In this document: piece after piece, positions 41,793-49,479 of the stretch
How positions within the stretch are numbered: position 1 is the stretch's first letter
How the letters are laid out: each line of letters starts with the position of its first letter
Assembly: GCA_963771015.1 (NCBI GenBank)
Contig: CAVYRN010000007.1
Coordinates: 323,698-387,697 of the forward strand
DNA: 64,000 nucleotides
Direction: 5' to 3'
Source: CAVSJJ01 sp963771015
GTDB taxonomy: Bacteria; Actinomycetota; Actinomycetes; Actinomycetales; Dermatophilaceae
The notes under the pieces: generated by a model
Databases searched by the model: none
What the model was told of the DNA's origin: nothing
What the model saw: only the letters and a program-made list of their open reading frames with translations
Made by a program: the position numbers and the translations under genes

Positions 41793-42514
41793 GCGGGGAC
41801 CCCCACCCGCCCCGAGGTAGCCGTCTGTCGTAGGTCGGCCACTCGGTACCGGCCGCTCCCCGGCCGCGCCTCGACGAGGCCGAGAAGCCTCCCGACGACG
41901 TCCTCGGGGAGCGGCCGGTCGCTGATGTCCTCCCCCGGGAAGGCCGCCTGATGCATGGCCGTACGCATGTCACCTGGGTCGACCGCGTAGGCCGCGATCT
42001 CGGGGTGCTCGGCGGCGAGGGTGCCGGCGACGTGGTCGAGCGCGGCCTTGCTCGCGCCGTAGCCGCCCCATGTCTCGTAGTGCTCGGCCCCCGCGTCGGA
42101 GCTGATGGTGACGATGACCCCCCGGGCTCGGGTCAGCGCCGGCAGGAGCAGAGCGGTGAGCGCGACCGGTGCGACGACATTGGTGTCGAGGATGCTCCGC
42201 AGCTCGGCGGCTGACAGGTCGCCGAGCCGGTGCAGGCCGGTAGGCCCGAGGGTGCTCGCGTTGTGGACGAGGAGGTCGAGCCCGCCCGAGCCGATGGCGG
42301 CGGCGAGCTCGGCGCGGTGCACGAGGTCGGTGACGTCGCCCGGGACGGCCTGGACGTGGCGGCTACCGGTCCTCCGACCGATGTGCCTGACGGCATCCCG
42401 CAGGAGATCGGGGTGCCGTGCGTCGAGGACGACGCGCCAGCCGCGCACGGCGAGCTCGGTCGCGAGCGCCCGGCCGAGGCCGGCGGAGCCGCCCGTGACA
42501 AGGGCAGTCTGCAT
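41789..42514 (-). CDS. Short-chain dehydrogenase/reductase
   Basis: NAD(P)-dependent SDR of 241 residues. The dinucleotide motif TGGSAGLGRAL is at 7-17, the HNAS stretch at about 84-87 and the catalytic Tyr-Lys pair in YGASKAALDHVAG (about 151-163) with the upstream Ser in ISSDAG. The substrate is unknown. It is the first gene of a two-gene operon with the QueA-like gene. Its promoter in front, 42549-42579, has the wide 19-base spacer of MerR-family targets, and the divergent neighbour is soxR, so redox-active compounds may induce it. Confidence 0.85.
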   Translation of the reverse strand: MQTALVTGGSAGLGRALATELAVRGWRVVLDARHPDLLRDAVRHIGRRTGSRHVQAVPGDVTDLVHRAELAAAIGSGGLDLLVHNASTLGPTGLHRLGDLSAAELRSILDTNVVAPVALTALLLPALTRARGVIVTISSDAGAEHYETWGGYGASKAALDHVAGTLAAEHPEIAAYAVDPGDMRTAMHQAAFPGEDISDRPLPEDVVGRLLGLVEARPGSGRYRVADLRQTATSGRVGVPA

Positions 42515-42548
42515 GATGGGTCCTTTCGATCTGACGTTGTCGCCTCAC

Positions 42549-42579
42549 ATGGTTCAAGTTAAAGTGCGCTTGAAGTCAA
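42549..42579 (-). promoter_or_regulatory. SoxR/MerR-type promoter with 19-base spacer
   Basis: Read on the minus strand, TTGACT (42579-42574) and AACCAT (42554-42549) are 19 bases apart. Between them lies a nested palindrome: TTCAAG/CTTGAA at 42553-42574 and AGTTAAAG-TGCG-CTTGAAGT at 42557-42576. The over-long spacer filled by a dyad is the structure MerR-family activators such as SoxR untwist. It lies 18 bases upstream of soxR, so it should serve both directions. Confidence 0.6.
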
Positions 42580-42591
42580 GGAGGCCCCCGG

Positions 42592-43080
42592 ATGAGGACG
42601 ACCGATCTGCTCACCGTCACGGAGGTGGGCCGGCGCAGCGGGTTCGCCTCGTCGGCGCTGCGCTACTACGAGTCCGAAGGGCTCATCCGCGCCCAACGGA
42701 CCCCCGGCAACCAGCGGCGCTACCGCCGCGATGTCCTCCGGCGGCTTGCCTTCATCAAGGCTGCTCGCAACATCGGGCTCTCCCTCGAGGAGGTCCGCGC
42801 CGAGCTCGACCTGCTGCCGCGCAACCGGACCCCGACGAAGAGGGACTGGCAGCGCATCTCCCGTGACTGGCGCTCCCGGCTGGACGACCAGATCGCCGCG
42901 CTCGAACAGCTGCGCGACGGCCTCGACTCGTGCATCGGGTGTGGGTGCCTGTCCCTCCAGCGGTGTCGCATCTCCAACCCCGACGACGTCGCGGCGGGCT
43001 CCGCACCGAGCGGGGCGGCATACCTCCGGCCGATGTTGCGCCGGCCCGGGCCGGTCAGCGCAGGTAGCTCGCTCCGTTGA
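42592..43080 (+). CDS. soxR: SoxR-type redox-sensing MerR regulator
   Basis: MerR-family activator of 162 residues. The N-terminal winged helix (TVTEVGRRSGFASSALRYYESEGLI, 8-32) is followed by a dimerisation helix. The [2Fe-2S] motif is C114-x2-C117-x-C119-x5-C125, identical in spacing to Escherichia coli SoxR. It should sense redox-cycling compounds or superoxide. The C-terminal tail of about 35 residues is longer than in E. coli. Divergent from the SDR/QueA-like operon, with its operator in between. No soxS is present, as usual outside enterics. Its 3' end overlaps the convergent SDR gene by 26 bases. Confidence 0.9.
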   Translation: MRTTDLLTVTEVGRRSGFASSALRYYESEGLIRAQRTPGNQRRYRRDVLRRLAFIKAARNIGLSLEEVRAELDLLPRNRTPTKRDWQRISRDWRSRLDDQIAALEQLRDGLDSCIGCGCLSLQRCRISNPDDVAAGSAPSGAAYLRPMLRRPGPVSAGSSLR

Positions 43081-43867
43081 GGTCGACGACGGCGCCGGAG
43101 AACCACTCCGCATCCGCCTCGGCGAACCGGACGACCGCCGAGGCGACCTCCTCGGGCGCCGCGACCCGACGGAACGGGCTCTGCGCGCGGATCGCCTCAC
43201 CCGCGGGGCCGTCAAGCAGCGAGGCGGCCATGTCGGTGGCGATGAACCCCGGCGCGATGCTGACCACCGCGATGCCGTGCGGGGCGAGGGCGAGGGCCAT
43301 CGACTGGCCGAAGGCGTGCAGCCCCGCCTTGCTGGCGCCGTACGCCGGGACGTCGGGCTCCCCCCGGTAGGCGCCGCGGGAGCCGATGTTGATGATCCGC
43401 CCGACCGGGGCGCCCGCCGGCCCCGGCGTGTCGATCATGTGGCGAGCGACGCACCAGGTGAGGTTCGCCGGGCCCAGGAGGTTCGTCGCAAGCGTCGTCT
43501 GCCAGGCGGCGACCCAGTCGTCGTAGGCGACGTCGGTGATCCGGTGGTCCCCCCGGCGGCTCCCGGCCGCCCCGAGGTCGGCCGGGTCGAGGAACCTCGC
43601 CGCGTTGTTGACCAGGACGTCCACCCGGCCGAGGGCCCCGACGGCCGCCTCGGCGAGGCCGGCCACCTCGGCCGGATCGGCGAGGTCCGCCCGGACGACG
43701 GCGTGGCCCTCACCCGGGAGACCGGCGAGCACCGTCTCCGCCGCCTCCACCGCCCGGTGGAAGTGGACCACGACCCGGTCGCCTCGTGCGGCGAAGGCGC
43801 GGGCGGTCGCCGCACCGACCCCTCGCGAGCCACCGGTGACCAGGACTCCTCGACCGCGACGCGTCAT
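43055..43867 (-). CDS. Short-chain dehydrogenase/reductase
   Basis: SDR of 270 residues. The cofactor motif TGGSRGVGAAT is at 11-21, NNAAR at about 87-91, the catalytic Ser in NIGSRGAY and Tyr-Lys in YGASKAGLHAFG (about 176-187). The sequence closely follows 3-oxoacyl-ACP reductase-like SDRs, with PGFIATDMA after the active site, but with an inserted loop near 100-120. The substrate is unknown. It converges with soxR and overlaps it by 26 bases. Confidence 0.82.
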   Translation of the reverse strand: MTRRGRGVLVTGGSRGVGAATARAFAARGDRVVVHFHRAVEAAETVLAGLPGEGHAVVRADLADPAEVAGLAEAAVGALGRVDVLVNNAARFLDPADLGAAGSRRGDHRITDVAYDDWVAAWQTTLATNLLGPANLTWCVARHMIDTPGPAGAPVGRIINIGSRGAYRGEPDVPAYGASKAGLHAFGQSMALALAPHGIAVVSIAPGFIATDMAASLLDGPAGEAIRAQSPFRRVAAPEEVASAVVRFAEADAEWFSGAVVDLNGASYLR

Positions 43868-43961
43868 GCGTCGAGCCTAGGCGCCCCCGCTGCGCGAGAC
43901 CTCCCGGGCCGGGTGCGCGACTAGGGTTTGACGTGGCGCTGCCGGCGAGAGGAGAGCGTCG

Positions 43962-44714
43962 ATGAGTACACACTCAGCCCCGTGGCTGGCCTCCATGTCG
44001 GACGGAGTCGGGTTCACGGCCGCGCTCTTCGATCTCGACGGTGTGCTGACACCGACCGCGGAGGTCCACATGCGGGCCTGGCAGGCGATGTTCACCGACT
44101 ACTTCACGGCACACGACATCACGCCGCCCTACACGCAGGACGACTACTTCGCCCACGTCGACGGCAAGCCGCGCTACGACGGGGTGCGCTCGGCCCTCGC
44201 CTCGCGCGGGGTGGTCCTGGCCGACGGAGACCCGGCCGATCCGGCCGGCGCCGAGACGGTCTGCGGGCTCGGGAACGCCAAGAACGACCTCTTCGACCGA
44301 CTCCTCAAGGAGGACGGGGTCCGCCCCTACCCCGGCAGCGTTGTGCTCGTCGACCGGCTCATCGAGCTCGGGGTCAAGATGGCCGTCGTGTCGAGCTCGA
44401 GGAACGCGCCGGAGGTCCTCGCCGCGGCCGGCATGGCCCACCACTTCCCGGTCGTCGTCGACGGTAACGTCGCCGGGCGGGAGGGGCTGCGCGGCAAGCC
44501 GTCCGGAGAGACGTTCGCGTATGCCGCCCGCCAGCTCGACGTGCCCGTCGAGCGCGCCGTCGTCGTCGAGGACGCCGTCTCCGGCGTGGCCGCGGGAAGG
44601 GACGGCGGCTTCGGGCTCGTGGTGGGCGTCGACCGTGGCGCCGGGGCCGCGGCACTGCTCGCCGCCGGTGCTCACGTCGTCGTCGACGACCTCGCCGAGC
44701 TGGTGGACCGGTGA
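43962..44714 (+). CDS. Beta-phosphoglucomutase-like HAD phosphatase
   Basis: A 250-residue HAD protein. Motif I FDLDGVLT has the nucleophile Asp and the general acid Asp (about 24-26); motif II is VVSSSRN, then a Lys in GLRGKPSGETF, and motif IV VVEDAVSGVAAGR. In this subfamily the enzyme turns beta-glucose-1-phosphate into glucose-6-phosphate. The next gene, overlapping by ATGA, is a GH65 phosphorylase, which makes exactly that sugar phosphate, so the assignment is well supported by context. Confidence 0.85.
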   Translation: MSTHSAPWLASMSDGVGFTAALFDLDGVLTPTAEVHMRAWQAMFTDYFTAHDITPPYTQDDYFAHVDGKPRYDGVRSALASRGVVLADGDPADPAGAETVCGLGNAKNDLFDRLLKEDGVRPYPGSVVLVDRLIELGVKMAVVSSSRNAPEVLAAAGMAHHFPVVVDGNVAGREGLRGKPSGETFAYAARQLDVPVERAVVVEDAVSGVAAGRDGGFGLVVGVDRGAGAAALLAAGAHVVVDDLAELVDR

Positions 44715-47224
44715 AGTCCGCCCGCAACCGCTCCGGCCGCGGTCTCGGTTCGATGCCGGAGTACCTCGACCGCGCCCGCTTCCCCGTCGACCCGTGGCGG
44801 CTGGTCGAGCGGCGCTACGAGTCGCATGACCTCGGCGTGACCGAGACGCTCTTCGCCGTCGGCAACGGGTACGTCGGGCTGCGGGGCAACGTCGAGGAGG
44901 GACGCGAGACCTTCCAGCACGGGTCGTTCGTCAACGGCTTCCACGAGACCTGGCCGATCCGGCACGCCGAGGAGGCCTTCGGTTTCGCCCGCACCGGGCA
45001 GACCATCGTCAACGTCCCGGACGCCAAGGTCATGCGGCTCTACGTCGACGACGAGCCCCTCCTCCTGTCGGTGGCCGACATGCCGAGCTACGAGCGGGCC
45101 CTGGACTTCCGCACCGGGGTGCTCACCCGCGACCTCGTCTGGCTCACGCCGTCCGGCAACCGCGTCCAGGTCCGCTCCCGCCGCATGGTGTCGCTGACCC
45201 AGCGCCACCTCGCCGTCATGACCTTCGAGGTGACCCTCCTCGACGCTGCGGCCCCGGTGGTCATCTCGAGCCAGATCATCAACCGCGAGGCCGGCATCGA
45301 CGAGTACGACACCGCGCTGCCGAAGTCGGACGACAGCGTCGACCCGCGCAAGGCCGTGGCCTTCGACGGCCGGGTCCTCCAGCCGGTCACCCACGACGCC
45401 GACGACCGACGGGCCTTCGTCGGCTTCCGGTGCACCAACTCCCGAATGACGCTCGCGGTGGCCACCGACCACGCCATCGAGACCCAGAACGACTACCGCA
45501 CCTTCGCCGAGGCGGCCGACGACTACACCAAGCACGTCTACCGGGTCAGGGCCGAGCCCGGGAAGCCGATCACGATCTCGAAGGTCGTCAGCTACCACAC
45601 CTCACGCGCCGTGCCCCCGGGCGAGCTCGTCAACCGCTGCCGCCGCACCCTCGACCGGGTCAGGCAGGAGGGCATCGAGAAGCAGTTCGCCGACCAGGCG
45701 GCCTGGCTCGACGGGTTCTGGAAGCGCTCCGACGTCGAGCTCGACGGCCAGGCTGCGGCCCAGCAGGCCATCCGGTTCAACCTCTTCTCGCTGGCCCAGG
45801 CCGGGGCCCGGGCGGAGGGCAACGGCATACCGGCCAAGGGAGTCACCGGAACCGGCTACGGCGGGCACTACTTCTGGGACACCGAGATCTACGTCGTCCC
45901 GTTCTTCGTCTACACGACCCCGCAGATCGCCCGGAACACGCTTCGCTTCCGCTACACGATGCTGCCGGCCGCCGAGCACCGCGCCGAGGAGCTGACGACG
46001 AACGGCGTCCTCTTCCCATGGCGGACCATCAACGGCCAGGAGGCCTCGGCGTACTACGCGGCCGGGACGGCGCAGTACCACATCAACGCCGACATCAGCT
46101 TCGCGCTCGACAAGTACGTCAAGGCGACGAGCGACGAGGACTTCCTGGCGCGCAGCGGGATCGACATCCTCGTCCAGACCGCCCGGATGTGGGTCGACCT
46201 CGGGTTCTGGCGCGGGGACGGCGAAGCGTCCTTCCGGATCCACGGGGTCACCGGACCCGACGAGTACACGACCGTTGTCAACGACAACCTCTATACGAAC
46301 GTCATGGCGCGCTTCAACCTGCGCTGTGCCGCCCGGGCCGTTCGGGACCTCGACGCGACCCGGCCGGACGCCCACTCCGAGATGGTCTCCCGCCTGGGGC
46401 TGCGCGCCGACGAGGTCGTCGAGTGGGAACGAGCGGCCGAGGCGATCGCGATCCCGTGGGACGAGGCGCTGCGGGTCCACCCTCAGGACAGCCAGTTCCA
46501 CGAGCGCGAGGTGTGGGACCTGCCCAACACGCCGCCCGAGAAGCGGCCGCTGCTCCTTCACTACCACCCACTCGTCATCTACCGGTTCCAGGTGCTCAAG
46601 CAGGCCGATGTGGTCCTCGCGCTGTTCCTCCAGGGCGACGAGTTCTCCCTGGAGGAGAAGAAGGCCGACTTCGAGTACTACGACCCGATCACGACCGGTG
46701 ACTCGACCCTCTCCGGCGTCGTCCAGTCGATCATCGCCGCGGAGGTCGGCTACCACGAGCTCGCGCTCGACTACTTCTGGCAGTCCCTCTACACCGACCT
46801 CGCCGACCTCCACGACAACACCTCCGAAGGTGTGCACGTCGCCTCGGCCGGCGGCGTCTGGTCGGCCCTCGTCTACGGCTTCGGCGGGATGCGGGACTAC
46901 GGCGGGTACCTGTCGTTCGACCCCCGGCTGCCGGATGCGTGGAACCAGCTCCGCTTCCGGGTGACGATCCGCGGCACCCGGGTGCTCGTCACCCTCGAGC
47001 AGGACGCGATCACGTTCGAGGTCGAGGAGGGCATGGGCGCCCGGGTGACGGTCCGCGGCAAGGCCGTCGACATCACGCCGGCCGGACCGGTGCGCGTCGA
47101 GCTGGACGGCCAGGGGACCCGGATCGACGGCGAGCCGGCCCCCATCGCCCTCAAGCCGCATGCCCGCGCCGACGGCACCGTCATCACGGCGTCGGTCCCC
47201 CACCACTCGGGAGTCAACCAGTAG
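44711..47224 (+). CDS. GH65 disaccharide phosphorylase
   Basis: Glycoside hydrolase family 65 protein of 837 residues. It has an N-terminal beta-sandwich (about 1-270), an (alpha/alpha)6 barrel (about 330-700) and a C-terminal beta domain. The general acid is Glu518 in GVTGPDEY, and the phosphate-binding region lies further on (SGVVQSIIAAEVGY). It phosphorolyses an alpha-linked glucose disaccharide (maltose, trehalose, kojibiose or nigerose) to beta-glucose-1-phosphate, which the overlapping mutase gene would handle. I cannot choose the sugar from sequence. Confidence 0.88.
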   Translation: MKSARNRSGRGLGSMPEYLDRARFPVDPWRLVERRYESHDLGVTETLFAVGNGYVGLRGNVEEGRETFQHGSFVNGFHETWPIRHAEEAFGFARTGQTIVNVPDAKVMRLYVDDEPLLLSVADMPSYERALDFRTGVLTRDLVWLTPSGNRVQVRSRRMVSLTQRHLAVMTFEVTLLDAAAPVVISSQIINREAGIDEYDTALPKSDDSVDPRKAVAFDGRVLQPVTHDADDRRAFVGFRCTNSRMTLAVATDHAIETQNDYRTFAEAADDYTKHVYRVRAEPGKPITISKVVSYHTSRAVPPGELVNRCRRTLDRVRQEGIEKQFADQAAWLDGFWKRSDVELDGQAAAQQAIRFNLFSLAQAGARAEGNGIPAKGVTGTGYGGHYFWDTEIYVVPFFVYTTPQIARNTLRFRYTMLPAAEHRAEELTTNGVLFPWRTINGQEASAYYAAGTAQYHINADISFALDKYVKATSDEDFLARSGIDILVQTARMWVDLGFWRGDGEASFRIHGVTGPDEYTTVVNDNLYTNVMARFNLRCAARAVRDLDATRPDAHSEMVSRLGLRADEVVEWERAAEAIAIPWDEALRVHPQDSQFHEREVWDLPNTPPEKRPLLLHYHPLVIYRFQVLKQADVVLALFLQGDEFSLEEKKADFEYYDPITTGDSTLSGVVQSIIAAEVGYHELALDYFWQSLYTDLADLHDNTSEGVHVASAGGVWSALVYGFGGMRDYGGYLSFDPRLPDAWNQLRFRVTIRGTRVLVTLEQDAITFEVEEGMGARVTVRGKAVDITPAGPVRVELDGQGTRIDGEPAPIALKPHARADGTVITASVPHHSGVNQ

Positions 47225-47243
47225 CCCGAGGCGCCACGTCCGG

Positions 47244-47978
47244 TCAGGTCGACCGAAGCCGCTCCGCGAAGAACGCGAGCACCCGGTCCACCGCCTCCTG
47301 GCGTCGGTGGAGGGTGAGCGTCGAGTGGCCCTTGCCGTCGAGGTCGACCGGGATGAAGGCCGCGCCGAGCTCGCGGGCGAGCGTCTCGAAGCGGGTGCCG
47401 ATCGCGCGGTCCGAGGTGAACCGCAGCCCGAGGACGGGACAGCCGTCGGCGGCCCGGGCCTTGACCCGCTCGAGGTCCTCGGGGCTGAGGTTGACGTCGG
47501 CCGCACGGCTCGCACCCACCGGGAACGGCACGGCGGGCTGCGCCAGGACCGGCGCCGCCACGGCGGGGTCGACCATCATCGCGAGGGCGAACCCACCGGT
47601 GAAGCACATCCCGAGGGCGCCCACGCCCGGACCGCCGAGCTCGGCATGCAGGTCGCGCGCCAGGCTCCGCAGCCACCCGGCCAGCGGGGTGGTCACCCCG
47701 GTCGCCATCTTGGTGAACTCCGCGCTGACACACACCTGGGCGAAGGACCGCACCGAGGTCCCGATGCCCATCGGCGCCCCGGGTGTCCCGAACAGGTGCG
47801 GCATGACGACGGTGTAGCCCGCCCCGACGACCTCCTCGGCGAAGCCGATGACCTCCTCGGTCATGCCGGGCAGCTCGTGGATGACGATGACCCCGGGGCC
47901 GGTGCCCTTGCGGTACGTGTCGTGGGTGATGCCGTCGGCGGTGTGCGCCGCGCGGGTCCAGGTGTCGAGCAGGCTCAT
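47244..47978 (-). CDS. Dienelactone hydrolase family protein
   Basis: Alpha/beta-hydrolase of 244 residues, second member of this family in the window. IHELPGMTEEV (about 33-43) holds the priming Glu, GALGMCFTGGFAL (about 115-127) the nucleophile Cys and GKGHSTL near 214-220 the His. The substrate is unknown. It differs from the 7.8-kb copy in sequence, so it is not a recent duplicate. It converges with the GH65 gene with 19 bases between. Confidence 0.8.
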   Translation of the reverse strand: MSLLDTWTRAAHTADGITHDTYRKGTGPGVIVIHELPGMTEEVIGFAEEVVGAGYTVVMPHLFGTPGAPMGIGTSVRSFAQVCVSAEFTKMATGVTTPLAGWLRSLARDLHAELGGPGVGALGMCFTGGFALAMMVDPAVAAPVLAQPAVPFPVGASRAADVNLSPEDLERVKARAADGCPVLGLRFTSDRAIGTRFETLARELGAAFIPVDLDGKGHSTLTLHRRQEAVDRVLAFFAERLRST

Positions 47979-48083
47979 TCCACGATCCTAGGAGGACGGC
48001 GACGGGGGTGCGCGCGACGGAGCAGGCGACGCCGGTCCTGAGGCGGCGCGCACCCGCGAGCGCGTACCCGACAGGGGCCTCGG

Positions 48084-48947
48084 CTAGACCGTGGCCGCCT
48101 CGATCCGGCCCAGCCGTTGGCCGTCGACGACCCTCGGTTCGCTCGACGGGGCCGTCATCGCATAGAGCGTGCGCCCATCGGTCCCCCCGAGCGCGCACGC
48201 ATAGGCGATCTGGCTCGTCTCGACGGTACCCGTCACCTCGCCGCCCTCGGCGTAGCGGACGACGGCGTTGCCGAGCGCCGCCGCGACCCAGATCCCGCCC
48301 TGCGGATCGGCGCAGATCCCGTCGGGGGCGACCATCTGCGGTGCCGTCGACGCCCAGACGCGGCGGCCCGACAGCGTGCCGTCCGCTCCGACGTCGAATG
48401 CCGTGAGCTGAAGCCGCAGCGTCTCGGCGAGGACGAGCGTGCGGCCGCCGTCCTGCCAGGCCATCCCGTTGGGGAACCGGACGCCCTCGGCGGCGACGTG
48501 CACCGACCCGTCCGGGTCGACCCGGGCCAGCCGGGTCGCGCCGGCACTCTCGTCGCCGAGGATCGTCGGGACATCGCGCTCGGCCATGTCGTCGTGCAGG
48601 TCGTAGCCGAAGTTGCCGACGTAGGCCCGGCCCGCACCGTCGGTGATGAGGTCGTTGAGGTGGTGGTCGGCGAGCGCCCCCACGTCGGCATGCTCGACGA
48701 GAGCCCCGTCGGGCTCGAGGCGGAGGACCTTGTGGTCGAGCATGCTCGAGACCAGCAGCCGTCCGTCCGGGAGCCAGCCGAGGCCGGACGGTTGGCCGGG
48801 GACGTCGACCACCTTGGTCTCGGCGCCGTCCGGGTCGAGCGTGTAGACCGCGCGGCGGTAGAAGTCGCTGAACCAGAGTCGGCCGTCATGCCAGCGCGGG
48901 CCCTCGCCGAACGCCAGGCCCTCACGCAGGATCGAAGCCGTCGTCAT
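48084..48947 (-). CDS. SMP-30/gluconolactonase-like beta-propeller
   Basis: A 287-residue six-bladed beta-propeller lactonase. Metal-site features: GLAFGEGPRWHDGRLWFSD (Glu near 14), the Asn in HHLNDLITDGAGRAYVGNFGYD (near 97) and the Asn in FPNGMAWQ (near 147), with a later Asp in VAPDGICADPQGGIWVA. The family hydrolyses sugar lactones using a divalent metal. Start ATG 48947 is chosen because the propeller begins there. Neighbours do not suggest a pathway. Confidence 0.8.
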   Translation of the reverse strand: MTTASILREGLAFGEGPRWHDGRLWFSDFYRRAVYTLDPDGAETKVVDVPGQPSGLGWLPDGRLLVSSMLDHKVLRLEPDGALVEHADVGALADHHLNDLITDGAGRAYVGNFGYDLHDDMAERDVPTILGDESAGATRLARVDPDGSVHVAAEGVRFPNGMAWQDGGRTLVLAETLRLQLTAFDVGADGTLSGRRVWASTAPQMVAPDGICADPQGGIWVAAALGNAVVRYAEGGEVTGTVETSQIAYACALGGTDGRTLYAMTAPSSEPRVVDGQRLGRIEAATV

Positions 48948-49122
48948 CGCACACCCCATCACGTCGTCGTGGAGGATCACCGGGTGCGCCCACGGTCCCA
49001 CCGATGGGGCCCTGGTGGCTACGGGCGGGGTGACCCGGCACCCCGGACGCCCAGGCACCGGAGGGCACAGCGACGGGCCGGCCCCGGGCGCGCGGGGCCC
49101 GGAACCGGCCCGGCGGACGCCC

Positions 49123-49374
49123 TCAGCTCCCTTCCTGCACCGGGTAGACGGCGTCGGCGACGAGCCCGTGGGCCTTCTCGTGGACCGTCGAGGCGGCCGA
49201 GGCCGACGGTGCCTCGACGAGGCAGAAGACCTTGCCCTCGCCCTCGTTGACCCAGTACCGCAGGTACCTCACGTCGAACTCCCCCTGGACCCGCAGGTCC
49301 TCCAGGTGCGCCTTCGCGACATCGTCGGCCTTGACCCCGTCGCCGATCGTGTGAACGTCCATGAACAGTGGCAT
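49123..49374 (-). CDS. DUF4242 small protein (SCO4226-like)
   Basis: An 83-residue ferredoxin-fold protein. It follows the DUF4242 consensus throughout (PLFMDVHTI, AKAHLEDLRVQGEF, RYLRYWVNEGEGKVFCLVEAPSA, VHEKAHGLVAD). The Streptomyces homolog SCO4226 binds nickel; the His, Cys and Glu positions here are compatible. The function is unknown. It stands alone between the lactonase and the LAL regulator gene. Confidence 0.8.
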   Translation of the reverse strand: MPLFMDVHTIGDGVKADDVAKAHLEDLRVQGEFDVRYLRYWVNEGEGKVFCLVEAPSASAASTVHEKAHGLVADAVYPVQEGS

Positions 49375-49479
49375 CGCTGCGTCTCCTTCGTCTCGACCGT
49401 GCTGGACGCCTGCGACGGTATGCCGCCACGCGACCCCGCCGGATCGGCAGGACTGCCCTGTTTCCGGGTCGACGCCTGC

